Source: Vibrio sp. Isolate32 (lineage in GTDB: Bacteria > Pseudomonadota > Gammaproteobacteria > Enterobacterales > Vibrionaceae). Taken from it: DNA of 64,000 nucleotides. The DNA lies in assembly GCF_022397955.1 (NCBI RefSeq), contig NZ_JAKEUQ010000008.1, positions 1 to 64,000 on the forward strand. The letters run 5' to 3'. The number at the start of each line of letters is the position of its first letter. Positions within the stretch are counted from its first letter, which is position 1. The position numbers and the translations under genes are program-made. A model generated the notes under the pieces. It was not told the origin of the DNA. It was given only the letters and a program-made list of their open reading frames with translations, and made no database searches. This document shows, piece after piece, positions 24,325 to 34,292 of this stretch.

Positions 24325-27300
24325 TTACTGAAGAAGCTCCCAGAATGCTCTGTCTCTCATTGGAAGTATCTTCTTGGCTCCATCAATGTATAAGCTGTAG
24401 TGCTTCTCCAGTTTATTGATGGTTTCCATGAGCTTCTCTTGTTCAGCTTTCTCGTTGACACCAAACATGGCTTTGAGCTCTTGCGGGCGAATCTTCGCTA
24501 CGCGGTGAATAACCCATGTAAGCACGTAGCTTGAGTAGTCATTCTCGCCAGTTTGGAAGTGTGTAATATCTTGCGTAGAAAGAATCACACCCACGCCGTA
24601 TTCACGGCCTTCCTTCAAGATTTTACGCAAGCTTGGGAAGTTCTGAGACATGAAGTTATCCGCTTCATCCACCAAAATCATCTTAGTAATTTGACGGAAG
24701 TCACCTTGCACTTCTGGCTTACCTTTCTTCTGCATTTGTGAGTAGAACAGGTCTAACGTCAGTGCGACTACAAGGTTTTGAATCTCTGATGGGTAACCCG
24801 CCAGTTCAACCACAGTGATGCCATCAACCAAGTCATAAAGGCTCATGCACTTAGTGTTGTCGTCTTCAAAGATCTCTAGTTCATATAAGCTTTCAAGTGC
24901 CGCATATAATGAGTCTTCATCTGGTTCTGTTTCAATGAACAAGTCCCACACCTGTGAGATTGTCGGCGCTGCTTTTGACCAAGTACTTGGATCTGCTTTT
25001 CGAATACCCGCTAACTCATACGCTTCACCCACCAGCTTACGTAAACGCAGCTGCTGCTTTTGACCTAAACCAAAGGCTTTCCCCATGGTTTCAGAGAAGC
25101 CACGAGCTGTGTGCACGGGCAGCATTGGCGTATCACCAAACAAGCTGAGTGGGTTGTATGGCAGTTTATGAAGGTTGAACTTCTTACCCGAGGTCGCCTG
25201 TTGGAACTTGTCGTCTACATAATCGGATTTGTAGTCAAAAATAAGCATGCCAATAGGTGCGCCGTTTACGTTGTCTACTTGATTGCGGTAAAGCTGAGTG
25301 ATCACCGACTTGGTAAACTGCGTTTTACCCGTACCCATAGTGCCAATAATACCGGTATTGGTATTCATGAATTTGGCAGTATTCGTTGGCTCCCAATTCA
25401 ATGGAGCTTGTGTTAGCGCATTGTGGCCAAATAGTACGTTTAGGTTGCTGTTAGACTCGACCTTCATTGGCTCAACGACTGGCGATACTTGCTCTTCAAC
25501 AACAGACTGTTCAGGCAGCACTAATTCTGTAGTTTCAACCTCATCAGACTCCACAAGTACTGGCTGAGGTTCAGCTTCAGTTATTTTTTCTAATCGAGTT
25601 TCACCATTCAGCACATACTCACTTGGCACGTGGCAAAGTTTCACTACATCTAATTCGTTCAACACTTCTTGCAGCGGAGTTTCCACCAAGCCAGGAAGTA
25701 GCCCCATAGGTAGGTCGACTTTTAACACCCCTTCCATCATTTGGTAGTCAGGTTGTAAGCAGCCAGCCCCTTCAAGGTGGCTAACCACAAAGCCTTCTGG
25801 GTAATCTGCGATTTGGCCAAGTGAATAGTCGCCTCTTAGCCACTCTTCTTTGTTTGCCAGTAAAGTGTCGAAGTAATCATCAGCAAATACTTTGTATAAG
25901 CGATACTTATCAACTTGCATCAAAACTTGGCGCATGAACAAGCCACGGTATAACTTGCTCGCTAAGTCTTTGTTACCTAGTAAGTCTTGGCTTAAGTAAC
26001 GCAATAGCTCTTTCGATTGTTTAACGGCTTTATTGTAATTCGGCACCGAACCCGTTTTCACTTCGACAGGTAGCAAGTACATGTCTTGGTCTTTGAAACC
26101 AACCAATAATACATCGTCAGAAATTTCGCCTTTCCTGTAGCCTTGAACGTTACGAGAGAATTCGCTGTCAGACATCTTCAGACCAATATTACCCGATACA
26201 CGAATCATCTCTGCAACAGACAGCGGCACCCATGTAATGTCTGAATCATGCACTAGGCTAGTCACAAACTTGTAGGCACCAATCACGCCTTTGCGCTCTT
26301 TATTGATGGTTGGCGCGCAAGTCATCATTTTCAACAGCCAATCACCGTTGAACGCGTTGAACTCATTGATTTGGCCACCATCACCTTGCTTAATGACTTT
26401 CTCAAACAAACCGCGCTGCGCAGTAACTGTTATTGCATCATAGCTAGAAGAGCTGGTGTACTGATCTGAATAGTGAATCAATACTACATCTTCGTTGCTG
26501 TGGAAGAAGTCCAACGTCACTTTAGGATCAATAATAGTCGTCCAGATAGAGCTATCGTATGAACGTTCCAGTAAGCCTTTAAAGTCCTCACTGACCGCTA
26601 AGGCAACTGCATTTGCACCGTGATATTGAGTATTCGGTTTGAGTGCTGGCTTTAATAGAGCGCCAACATACTTCGCCATCATTAAGTGTGGGTGGTCTTG
26701 GTAGTCCGTACCTTTCAAACCAAAGCCCGTAAAGTACGAACCTGATTTACTTTCAGAAGCATCACCCGTTAGTAGGCCGTCACAAGCAATGCCTGATGCC
26801 ATGTCTTCTATCGCAATATCTGAACAATCAACCTTGTCGTTGTTGCGGAAGAAAGAAAGGTGCGCGTATGACTGGCCATCTTTTTCAGCCTGAGCATTCG
26901 TGAACTTACTATACGTTAGACGAGTACGAAGGATATCGATAATAGTATCGGCAACCTCTCGTACTTTACCCTTGTTGAGCTCTAACCACTCTTTCAGTTC
27001 ATCGTAATTGGCTGTTTCTGCGAACCGGTCAAACGCATTGAACGCCAGTTTATCGTCATACAAGTTAATGTGAATCGATGCAGACTGTTCTTGATTGCTA
27101 CGGATGTAATCCACCAGCCCCATAAACAACTCTTCGGCGCTATCTTGGTTCACCGCATTAACGATAATGCTCTTCTCAGAGCCAGTGAATAGTTGGCTGA
27201 ATGCCGTTTGGAACTCATCGATTTTCTCTTTTACCAGCTTACGAACGAACGTAAGAGAGCTTTTCTCTTGAGGCACACTCCTGATCCAAAACGCGTTCTC

Positions 27301-29409
27301 TTTCACCTGCTGGTTGTAGGAAAACTCATGCTTAGGATGGTAAACATATGGCAGCAAACCTTTTGGCGACAAGCGTTCAAAGGTGACATCAGGAAGCTGA
27401 GCAAAGCTCTTATCATCACGAATCGCATCTCTTAGGTTGAGGTAATAAGCCAAAATCAGCGGATGGAAAGGCGAGTAGTATTCTTCGTCTTCAGATTGAA
27501 CCAAACCGATTTTCAACGCTGATTTCTGTTCTTTTGTCAACATGCTACCCGTTGGGATTGCTTCAAAATACGCTAAGCAAGCATCAACTGTATTTTGGAC
27601 GAGTGTTGTAAACTCATCACCCCAAGACGCCAATGATGGCGTACTACGGCGCTGTTCTAGGTAATCAAAAAGATCAACGTAAGAACCATGAATAGCATCA
27701 TCAATCGCTTGCAGGTCATCAAGCTTAATTGCCCCTGAATCCGCAATAGACACTACTTTGTTGTTGATGAACTCTTCTTCCCAACGCAGCAGTTTTAAAC
27801 GAACACCTGGAACAACAAACTCACTGTTATCGATGCCGACTTTGCCTTTTTGAGAATAAAACTCACCGTTATATTCATCTTTGAAAAGCTTGTGGTAACG
27901 ACCTCTATTAAGCAGTAAGGGTAAACTCAATGAATCAGTCGCTACTGCGCCTTCAACATTAAATTTGAGCTGGTTATCACCTGATTTAACGGAAAAATCT
28001 ATTTCGTCAGCTTCATTAGCTAACGCTTCAAAATCCACGAAGGCGTAATCTGCAGCATCGACAACCTGCTTGGCATCAAGCAGTGAATATGCGCTGCCTT
28101 CGTTGGCTCTGATCTGCAGTTTGTTCTCTTCCATGTTCAAGGTTAAACGCTGTTTCGCAGGTGCAGGCTCTACCAAGAAGATGTTCTTGAACGGCTCAAT
28201 ATAGAACTCGCCTTTACGAACCACTAAACAACGGAAGTTATAAACTTCAGATTTGTTTTCACGCTTTAGAGCCAAGTTAAAAAACAGTGGCTCATGCTTG
28301 TACGTACCTTTCAAGCTAGCTCGTGTCGTTTTCAGACCATTCAGTGTGGTAATCACTTCTTCATTATTAAGCGCTTTTGCTGGCTGAATTTTGAACTGAC
28401 TTTTATCGAGATTACTCGCACCTTGGAAGATCAGCTTCAGTTCAAACTCATTTACACCTTCATCTAACTCGATGATTAAGTGGCGATCACGCATGCCTGC
28501 TTTGGTCTCTGCACGGTTACGAGCTGTAATGGTCATACCGTCGCTAGCCAGCTCCTCTTCAAGAACAAGCTGCTGCTGAGCATTGCGCTTTTTCTCTTGT
28601 AGGAATGCTTCGAACTCAACGTCTTTCCATGCATCCGTTTCTGAGAAGTTCTCTTTAATAAATTTCTCGCCGAATGATTTCAAGCGGTCTTGAAGCTGAC
28701 CACCAAAGTGTTCAACTTCAAAAGAGAGCTCTTCGTAAAGTGCACGGTTATCTTCCAGGCGTTTTTTTATTTGCTTGGGATTGCCGCTCATTTCAGCTAC
28801 GAGCGGATCTTCAAACATGCCCAACTCATTGAAGCGCAAGTCACCGTCTTCAACGGCTTTGTATAGAGATTCGAAACCAAACATAGTTGCGCCATCTTCT
28901 AAAATGGCATCGAATTGATCATCAAGCAGGCAACTTGACACATCACGCCCTTTGTCTTGCTGGTCGATTAGCCCTTTCATTGCTGCTTTGATCTTTGATG
29001 CGCTCCAAACTTGTCCCACTTGAGCCAAGTCTTCTGCAGAATTTATCAAGGTATCAAGCAAGCTATTGTGGATCACAACTAGCGCGCAACCTTTTAAGTA
29101 GCCAGATTGGCTCGCCACTTCGTCACGCAGATGTGAGATGTAGTTTTCAGTAAAGCCTTCGAATTCTGTTGGGTTTTCGCTATGGATCACAGGTACGATT
29201 TTGCAGCCTGACAATTCAATGAATGGCAACTTGATATCGTTAGTCGCATCAATGCTGTTTTCAGAATGAGCCGTCATCGCCTGATACAAGCGCATACTAT
29301 TTTCATTATCTGGCGACTTAAACTGATAGCGAAAACCTGCCTTAATGTGTGTTTCAGCATCCGCTAAAAACTGCTCTACTAGAAAGGTCTCAAATTGTTT
29401 TACGGACAT
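24325..29409 (-). CDS. dptH: Phosphorothioation-dependent restriction protein DptH (DndH), HerA/FtsK-like ATPase
   Basis: The 1694-residue protein carries a P-loop, IIGTMGTGKTQFTK, at about residue 1350 and Walker B MILVDEADNFMS at about 1573, in a C-terminal HerA/FtsK-like domain; the first 1300 residues are the large DptH-specific part. DptFGH is the restriction arm of Dnd systems and acts against DNA without phosphorothioates. The start is placed at 29409 because GGAGA lies 8 bases upstream; an earlier in-frame start at 29430 is possible. It overlaps dptG by about 20 bp. The size is normal for the family. Confidence 0.93.
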   Translation of the reverse strand: MSVKQFETFLVEQFLADAETHIKAGFRYQFKSPDNENSMRLYQAMTAHSENSIDATNDIKLPFIELSGCKIVPVIHSENPTEFEGFTENYISHLRDEVASQSGYLKGCALVVIHNSLLDTLINSAEDLAQVGQVWSASKIKAAMKGLIDQQDKGRDVSSCLLDDQFDAILEDGATMFGFESLYKAVEDGDLRFNELGMFEDPLVAEMSGNPKQIKKRLEDNRALYEELSFEVEHFGGQLQDRLKSFGEKFIKENFSETDAWKDVEFEAFLQEKKRNAQQQLVLEEELASDGMTITARNRAETKAGMRDRHLIIELDEGVNEFELKLIFQGASNLDKSQFKIQPAKALNNEEVITTLNGLKTTRASLKGTYKHEPLFFNLALKRENKSEVYNFRCLVVRKGEFYIEPFKNIFLVEPAPAKQRLTLNMEENKLQIRANEGSAYSLLDAKQVVDAADYAFVDFEALANEADEIDFSVKSGDNQLKFNVEGAVATDSLSLPLLLNRGRYHKLFKDEYNGEFYSQKGKVGIDNSEFVVPGVRLKLLRWEEEFINNKVVSIADSGAIKLDDLQAIDDAIHGSYVDLFDYLEQRRSTPSLASWGDEFTTLVQNTVDACLAYFEAIPTGSMLTKEQKSALKIGLVQSEDEEYYSPFHPLILAYYLNLRDAIRDDKSFAQLPDVTFERLSPKGLLPYVYHPKHEFSYNQQVKENAFWIRSVPQEKSSLTFVRKLVKEKIDEFQTAFSQLFTGSEKSIIVNAVNQDSAEELFMGLVDYIRSNQEQSASIHINLYDDKLAFNAFDRFAETANYDELKEWLELNKGKVREVADTIIDILRTRLTYSKFTNAQAEKDGQSYAHLSFFRNNDKVDCSDIAIEDMASGIACDGLLTGDASESKSGSYFTGFGLKGTDYQDHPHLMMAKYVGALLKPALKPNTQYHGANAVALAVSEDFKGLLERSYDSSIWTTIIDPKVTLDFFHSNEDVVLIHYSDQYTSSSSYDAITVTAQRGLFEKVIKQGDGGQINEFNAFNGDWLLKMMTCAPTINKERKGVIGAYKFVTSLVHDSDITWVPLSVAEMIRVSGNIGLKMSDSEFSRNVQGYRKGEISDDVLLVGFKDQDMYLLPVEVKTGSVPNYNKAVKQSKELLRYLSQDLLGNKDLASKLYRGLFMRQVLMQVDKYRLYKVFADDYFDTLLANKEEWLRGDYSLGQIADYPEGFVVSHLEGAGCLQPDYQMMEGVLKVDLPMGLLPGLVETPLQEVLNELDVVKLCHVPSEYVLNGETRLEKITEAEPQPVLVESDEVETTELVLPEQSVVEEQVSPVVEPMKVESNSNLNVLFGHNALTQAPLNWEPTNTAKFMNTNTGIIGTMGTGKTQFTKSVITQLYRNQVDNVNGAPIGMLIFDYKSDYVDDKFQQATSGKKFNLHKLPYNPLSLFGDTPMLPVHTARGFSETMGKAFGLGQKQQLRLRKLVGEAYELAGIRKADPSTWSKAAPTISQVWDLFIETEPDEDSLYAALESLYELEIFEDDNTKCMSLYDLVDGITVVELAGYPSEIQNLVVALTLDLFYSQMQKKGKPEVQGDFRQITKMILVDEADNFMSQNFPSLRKILKEGREYGVGVILSTQDITHFQTGENDYSSYVLTWVIHRVAKIRPQELKAMFGVNEKAEQEKLMETINKLEKHYSLYIDGAKKILPMRDRAFWELLQ

Positions 29410-30730
29410 ATACTGCGTCTCCACTATCACTCATGCGCTCTACGTTACCAATGCGCTCATAGAATTTAATTAGTTCTTGTTCTGTTTGTTTATCAACGAA
29501 AATACCACGTTGCTCAAAGGCTGTGATCAGTTCGTGGAAACGGAGTTTGTCCTTTTCTCCAACAACAAGGTTGGTCAATAAGATGATGTAGTCTTGGTTG
29601 AGTACGAGTACTCGACCGCTGCGGCCTCGACTTTGAATGAAGTGAGACGCTAGGAACTTCTCTACTTCTGACACATACTTCTTGTTGATATTGAAACGTT
29701 CGCCGACGCTAAACTGTGCGGATGCGAGCTTCATTATGTTACCGAGCCAGTCGAGCGCCAGTTCAGATTCATCTAGAGCTGTGTCTAGATTACGCTGTGA
29801 CTTAAACGCTCTGGCAAAGTTTTCTAGTTGTTCTTTTAGGTACGTCGATTTCGACTCTTGAATACCCTTCGATATCTCCCACAAAGGTACTTTTATCGCG
29901 TTCTTATTTCCAACACCCGGCTGAAGTAGCTCAAGCATAGTCAGCATAGGGAATAGTCGGGTGGCTGACTCATTAAACAGCTTATAGCCGTGATTCTTTA
30001 TATGAGTGCGCTCATTACTGGCACGTTCATGATCCATAATGAAATAGAGAGGCTTAGCCACTGGCTCTTGACCACTACGCCAATCTGTTAGCGCTAAACT
30101 CAACTGCGCAGTGTATGCGAAACCATAAAAAGACAGGAACGACTCTATTTCACTAAGCAGATACTTAGGGCGACTAGCCAAGAATTTCAGGTCGTCACGG
30201 AATGCTGTTGAAAGATAAGGTAGATACGGTTTCTCGCTCGCTTGCAATGACGAGTCAGACTTCATTTTTCCACGAAGCGTAGAAAGCATTTCACGTTCAA
30301 TAAAGTTTAATTTGGCATCAAACTCTTCTACACGCATGTTCTGAAGTAAATTGGTGTACATAGAAGCAACACGTGAATCACCTGCTGCAAATTCACCTTT
30401 TTGTGCACGGAACAGAAGGAGTTCGGGGCTCACAGTAAAGATGTCTTTGTTTTCAAAATACATCTCTTTTAACACTTGCCAAAACTCTTCTTCACCAAGC
30501 TTTTCTTCAAACGCACTTTGGCAATCGGCCACAAACTGTTCGTAGCTATAACCTTCTACCTTTTTACGCAGAAGCCCACGTAGAACCAAACCGATGACAG
30601 CATCAAAATCAAAGTCATTACCCTTGGTTCGAATAGGTAAGTAGCTGCTTAGGCTGTTTTTATTTGGCACGCCTTCCGCAGTTTGTGGCAACGATTGATT
30701 AAATGGTTGGGTGTAATTATCCATTGTCAT
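29390..30730 (-). CDS. dptG: Phosphorothioation-dependent restriction protein DptG (DndG)
   Basis: This 446-residue soluble protein lies between dptF and dptH, the standard order, and has the typical acidic, helical composition without a nucleotide-binding motif. Identification rests on size, order and family resemblance (for example YTNLLQNMRVEEFDAKLNF and SQRNLDTALDES). The ATG at 30730 lies one base after the dptF stop codon; a second ATG at 30724 and a GTG at 30742 are alternatives. DptG is required with DptF and DptH for restriction, but its biochemical role is not settled. Confidence 0.88.
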   Translation of the reverse strand: MTMDNYTQPFNQSLPQTAEGVPNKNSLSSYLPIRTKGNDFDFDAVIGLVLRGLLRKKVEGYSYEQFVADCQSAFEEKLGEEEFWQVLKEMYFENKDIFTVSPELLLFRAQKGEFAAGDSRVASMYTNLLQNMRVEEFDAKLNFIEREMLSTLRGKMKSDSSLQASEKPYLPYLSTAFRDDLKFLASRPKYLLSEIESFLSFYGFAYTAQLSLALTDWRSGQEPVAKPLYFIMDHERASNERTHIKNHGYKLFNESATRLFPMLTMLELLQPGVGNKNAIKVPLWEISKGIQESKSTYLKEQLENFARAFKSQRNLDTALDESELALDWLGNIMKLASAQFSVGERFNINKKYVSEVEKFLASHFIQSRGRSGRVLVLNQDYIILLTNLVVGEKDKLRFHELITAFEQRGIFVDKQTEQELIKFYERIGNVERMSDSGDAVYVRKTI

Positions 30731-30731
30731 T

Positions 30732-32327
30732 TTATAAACCACTCACTTCGAAATATTCATCATCTTCATTCACGATCTTGTAGCGTTTGTCGTTTTTCAG
30801 AATAAACAGAGTATTCTTTTCGTTCGCTACCGTGATGATCTGCTCTATTACTTCATCCAACAAAAGCACCGCATTTTTGTCATGCTTATTCGGACGGTAC
30901 CCTTGGTTAATTTTTTCCAACAACTCGAGTAAATTAATGCTAATAGGCATAGGTAGAAGCGAATGATCGTCGACTCGAATATGAGCGTTAAATGAGCCTA
31001 TCTTGCTCACCGCTTGTGTTTTAATCGATGAAAAATCAGGCTTCACTTCAAGTTCAGCCGCCGTTTTAAAGCCGTTGTATTCAGAGACAAAGAATTGGTC
31101 TTTATCGAGTGATGGCGAATTGCGGTTACAGTAACGATGCACAGCTGAAATGAGAGTGTCTTTATAGAACTTATTCAGCTCTTTCTTCTGCTTTCCTGAA
31201 CCATCAAACTCGCGGTGAAGCAGCCAGATGTTTGCGTACTGATCAACCAAAGAGTTATCAAAGTCTGCTTTCAGCTCATTAATGTAATCATTCGCAAATT
31301 GCGCTTCGTCTTTCAACAGATAAACCATGCGTAGGTATGAAGCGGCAGTGAGCACATCAAATACACCTTGTGCTTTCACCTGATCTTTAAGTTGTGTAAA
31401 GCCTCCATCTTCAATCCCCAGGCCAAATTGAAGAACGAATTCGTCGATTTTACGAGTGTGAATATTGCTTGGGTCAAAGCTTTGAATATGCTCCAAAAGC
31501 TCGTTATCTGAACCAGAGAAGAGATTGTCGAATAGGTAGTCATCACCCGCTAAGATCTGGTACACAAAGTCCAGTAGCGCTCGCGCCGTTAGGAACTGAT
31601 CTTTGATTAAACGAGCTTTCAGAAGTAAAGAAATAATATTCTTCTGCACGGATTCTAGCCCTAACAACGCATAGTTTGCCGTGAGCTTGCTGTGACCTAG
31701 CTTTTGGACTTCACTGTCATACAGCGCGTAAAACGGGTTATCTAGCGTTGGCTCTGTTAATCGAGCTAGAAACTTAGCTGCAAAGTCAGAGGTACTAACC
31801 TCATGGCCCAGAGTAAATTTCGGGTATTGCTCGAAATCTAAGAAAATATGGTTCGTTGGAATATCGTCCGTTTTGTTTTCCAAGAACGCTTTTATCGAAC
31901 CTTTAATATCGTCGTGTTGTTCAGCACCTTCCTCAGCATAGTTGCCTAACATTCCGATATTAATGCCAACAACAAGTGGCTTATCATTTCCTTTGAACTG
32001 TGAGAATCGCTCATCCAACGCATTAATTGCGGTTTGATTTGGATTAAAGCTGTGTGTCGCATCAAGATGAAATTCATGTGTCGCTTTATGCTTCTGGCTG
32101 TATTGGGTCAGGATCTCAGACTTACCGTCACCACTACTGCCACACAAAAAAATGATGTCACTTTTCTTAGAAGACAAAAGCGACTTTTTAAAGTCCACTT
32201 CGATATCTGTGGTGATGTACACATGGCTTTTATAATCAGCCAGAAGGTCTTGATTTTGCTCTCTTTCTGTACTTACCGCGTAGGGCGATGATTTAGAAAG
32301 TATGCTGAGGGCTTTTTCTAAGTTCAA
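30732..32327 (-). CDS. dptF: Phosphorothioation-dependent restriction protein DptF (DndF), P-loop ATPase
   Basis: The 531-residue protein has a P-loop, FLCGSSGDGKSEIL, at about residues 58-71 followed by a long C-terminal helical part. This layout and its place as first gene of dptFGH identify it. With DptG and DptH it restricts DNA lacking phosphorothioates. It is the promoter-proximal gene of the minus-strand operon and diverges from the WYL regulator across 318 bp, so that regulator is a likely controller. Confidence 0.92.
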   Translation of the reverse strand: MNLEKALSILSKSSPYAVSTEREQNQDLLADYKSHVYITTDIEVDFKKSLLSSKKSDIIFLCGSSGDGKSEILTQYSQKHKATHEFHLDATHSFNPNQTAINALDERFSQFKGNDKPLVVGINIGMLGNYAEEGAEQHDDIKGSIKAFLENKTDDIPTNHIFLDFEQYPKFTLGHEVSTSDFAAKFLARLTEPTLDNPFYALYDSEVQKLGHSKLTANYALLGLESVQKNIISLLLKARLIKDQFLTARALLDFVYQILAGDDYLFDNLFSGSDNELLEHIQSFDPSNIHTRKIDEFVLQFGLGIEDGGFTQLKDQVKAQGVFDVLTAASYLRMVYLLKDEAQFANDYINELKADFDNSLVDQYANIWLLHREFDGSGKQKKELNKFYKDTLISAVHRYCNRNSPSLDKDQFFVSEYNGFKTAAELEVKPDFSSIKTQAVSKIGSFNAHIRVDDHSLLPMPISINLLELLEKINQGYRPNKHDKNAVLLLDEVIEQIITVANEKNTLFILKNDKRYKIVNEDDEYFEVSGL

Positions 32328-32645
32328 AGGAATCTCTTCAAAATTTGATTAAACGGACTTTTTTTGTGGAGATAAATAGTATCAAACACGGAAAAGTAAC
32401 GGTACTTACAACCATAAAAAAATGGAATGAGTGGATGAATCAGCACCACCATATGCAAATTGTTTATCTTACTCGCTTTACAAACAAATATTGTGTTTAG
32501 TATTAGAAAAGTATGATTTGGCTTACATTGCTTTACGTAACACTCCGCAATTTTAACTGGTGAGTGTGTACTATACCCATGTTAAAAATGTACGTATATT
32601 CTGTACACATCAACATGTATCATTTTCAGGCATTAGATAATTGTT
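32328..32645. promoter_or_regulatory. Divergent control region of dptF and the WYL regulator
   Basis: The 318-bp AT-rich gap must hold promoters for both genes. Close to the WYL start is the imperfect-spaced palindrome TGTAC GTATATTCT GTACA at 32589-32607, with further gtgtac and gtacac half sites at 32565-32610. WYL regulators of the BrxR/CapW type bind inverted repeats near their own genes, so this is a candidate operator. Confidence 0.55.
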
Positions 32646-33503
32646 ATGACAATAAAGTGGGATCAGTTACTACGCTTCAAATTAATCGAGGTTGTCGCAT
32701 TATGGGAGGGTCGCGTTACGACTAATCACCTATGTAACTCTTTCAACATTAAGCGACAGCAAGCCTCTAGAGACATCAAAGCTTATCAGGAGCACTTCTC
32801 TTCTCCACCACTTGTTCATGATCGTAGTATTAAAGGCTACCGTCTTACTGATCATTTTGCGCCAAAGTTTACAAAAGGCACTCCTAACGAGTATTTGTCG
32901 CTACTGCACAAATACAACAGTGACCATGTAGACGGCTTTGATTTAAAAGATCTTGGCTTTGCTGACTCTATTGTCCTTTCAGTCCCAGATAGGCAGATAG
33001 CCCCAATAATCGTTCGTAGACTTCTACAAGCAGCACGAGAAAGGCGGAGAGTTGATATTGAGTATGTTTCAATGGATAACCCTGAGGGGCGAGGTCGAAA
33101 TATCGTTCCACACACCATCGTATTTGATGGGTTCCGTTGGCATGTAAGAGCATATTGTGAAGAAAGAGCAATGTTCTTAGATTTCGTGTTAAGCCGATTT
33201 AGAGGGGAGCCTGAACTGCTCAATGAATCAGATATTAACATCGAAGACGATGAAGATTGGACAACAGAAGAAGCAATTGAAATCATTCCAAATCCACATT
33301 TGTCACCTGCACAACAACACATTGTGAAAGTCGACTATGGAATGCATGATTCTCCACTCACAATTAGTTGCCGACGAGCACTGATTAAGTATTTGCTCAA
33401 ACGCTTAGATGTTTGCGTGGATAATAAGAAACTATCTTCGACTCCTAAGAAATACCACCTAGCACTAGCGAACTCAGCAAACATCAAGCGCTGGCTTCTG
33501 TAA
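32646..33503 (+). CDS. WYL-domain transcriptional regulator (BrxR/CapW-like)
   Basis: The 285-residue protein has an N-terminal winged helix-turn-helix (HLCNSFNIKRQQASRDIKAY, about residues 27-46), a central WYL-type domain (RRVDIEYVSMD, then HTIVFDGFRWHVRAYCEER at about 140-180) and a C-terminal extension. This layout is that of BrxR, CapW and related repressors that control BREX, CBASS and other defence operons and respond to a ligand or to infection. It diverges from dptFGH, the potentially toxic restriction arm, which it may repress. The ligand is unknown. Confidence 0.88.
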   Translation: MTIKWDQLLRFKLIEVVALWEGRVTTNHLCNSFNIKRQQASRDIKAYQEHFSSPPLVHDRSIKGYRLTDHFAPKFTKGTPNEYLSLLHKYNSDHVDGFDLKDLGFADSIVLSVPDRQIAPIIVRRLLQAARERRRVDIEYVSMDNPEGRGRNIVPHTIVFDGFRWHVRAYCEERAMFLDFVLSRFRGEPELLNESDINIEDDEDWTTEEAIEIIPNPHLSPAQQHIVKVDYGMHDSPLTISCRRALIKYLLKRLDVCVDNKKLSSTPKKYHLALANSANIKRWLL

Positions 33504-33681
33504 TAACAGACTAGGGGCACAAAAATAGAGAGCTAACGCTTTATAATATATAGGTATGCGATTGGAGTGAGCTCGCTAGTAGAGAAGTAAATATCTGAGA
33601 CTTGCCCCTATACTCTGAATACCGATTACAAGCTAGCGTCCTTGCTAACTACAAAACAGACTATGCCGCCTCTACATTAAT

Positions 33682-33852
33682 CTACCTACTAGCGTCATAC
33701 CACCTATATACCTCTTGCTCGCTCCAACGGGGAGAGCGTTTAGAAACCATGATCGGTTTTGGGAACGTGTCACCCTGCCTCATTCTCCAAAAGGTAGTTC
33801 GACTAATATCAAAGGTGTAAATAATATCTTCAATCGTGAGTAGTTTGCTCAT
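33682..33852 (-). CDS. AlpA-like helix-turn-helix regulator, 56 residues
   Basis: The reading frame from the ATG at 33850-33852 to TAG at 33682-33684 encodes MSKLLTIEDIIYTFDISRTT, then FWRMRQGDTFPKPIMVS and RWSEQEVYRWYDA. This is the classic AlpA/excisionase-like pattern (F-P-x-P then RW...E...W). Such proteins activate integrase expression or serve as recombination directionality factors in P4-like elements. It is the last gene before the right end of the island, far from the integrase in the linear map but adjacent to it in an excised circle. Confidence 0.85.
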   Translation of the reverse strand: MSKLLTIEDIIYTFDISRTTFWRMRQGDTFPKPIMVSKRSPRWSEQEVYRWYDASR

Positions 33853-34214
33853 TCATATTTTACCTCTCATAACCTACTGATACCGACTCCAGAATGGATC
33901 TGCACCAAATACTGGCTATGTTTCGCTATTTGAAACAAACATACAGTACAAAAAACGAACAGTCAACATAAAAACTTTTAATAAACATGTAGTTATCTAT
34001 AATAAATGTATACACCATGCAGGTGTAATGATCGATAACTTGAGTCAAATTGGCTTAAATGATTGTGAATGCGGGATGCATTAGTAGAACTTAAAAATAT
34101 ATCGAGGCAAAGGGAGAAGATAGAAAAGCCTAGAGACGGTATTTGATATAGAGTAGGTGACACTCTAACTTTGGGTGTGTTTCATGCCGTATCAGGTCGT
34201 AGCCTGCAGGTTCA
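33853..34214. other. AT-rich stretch upstream of the AlpA-like gene
   Basis: There is no coding frame of note in these 362 bp. The left part should hold the promoter for the minus-strand AlpA-like gene. In an excised circle this region would face the integrase promoter across attP. Confidence 0.45.
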
Positions 34215-34241
34215 TCGTTACTTGACCATATACTTGACCAC
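34215..34241. repeat. 27-bp subterminal direct repeat, right copy
   Basis: This copy is identical to 2891-2917, in the same orientation, and 51 bp inside the right attachment repeat. It contains two TACTTGACCA copies spaced 12 bp apart. It is a likely integrase arm-type site by position. Confidence 0.75.
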
Positions 34242-34253
34242 AAATGACAAAAA

Positions 34254-34290
34254 CGAAAAAGGGCGTAGCAAGTACTAACCTGCTACGCCC
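34254..34290 (-). terminator. Rho-independent terminator after tRNA-Arg
   Basis: A 10-bp perfect stem, gggcgtagca (34261-34270) / tgctacgccc (34281-34290), has a T-run on the minus strand. It follows the tRNA 3' end on the minus strand but belongs to the island, so the element brought its own terminator for the tRNA gene. Confidence 0.75.
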
Positions 34291-34292
34291 CG

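Noticed and set aside
33602..33820. 72-codon plus-strand frame
   Set aside because: It is the shadow of the AlpA-like gene on the opposite strand, which carries a recognisable motif.
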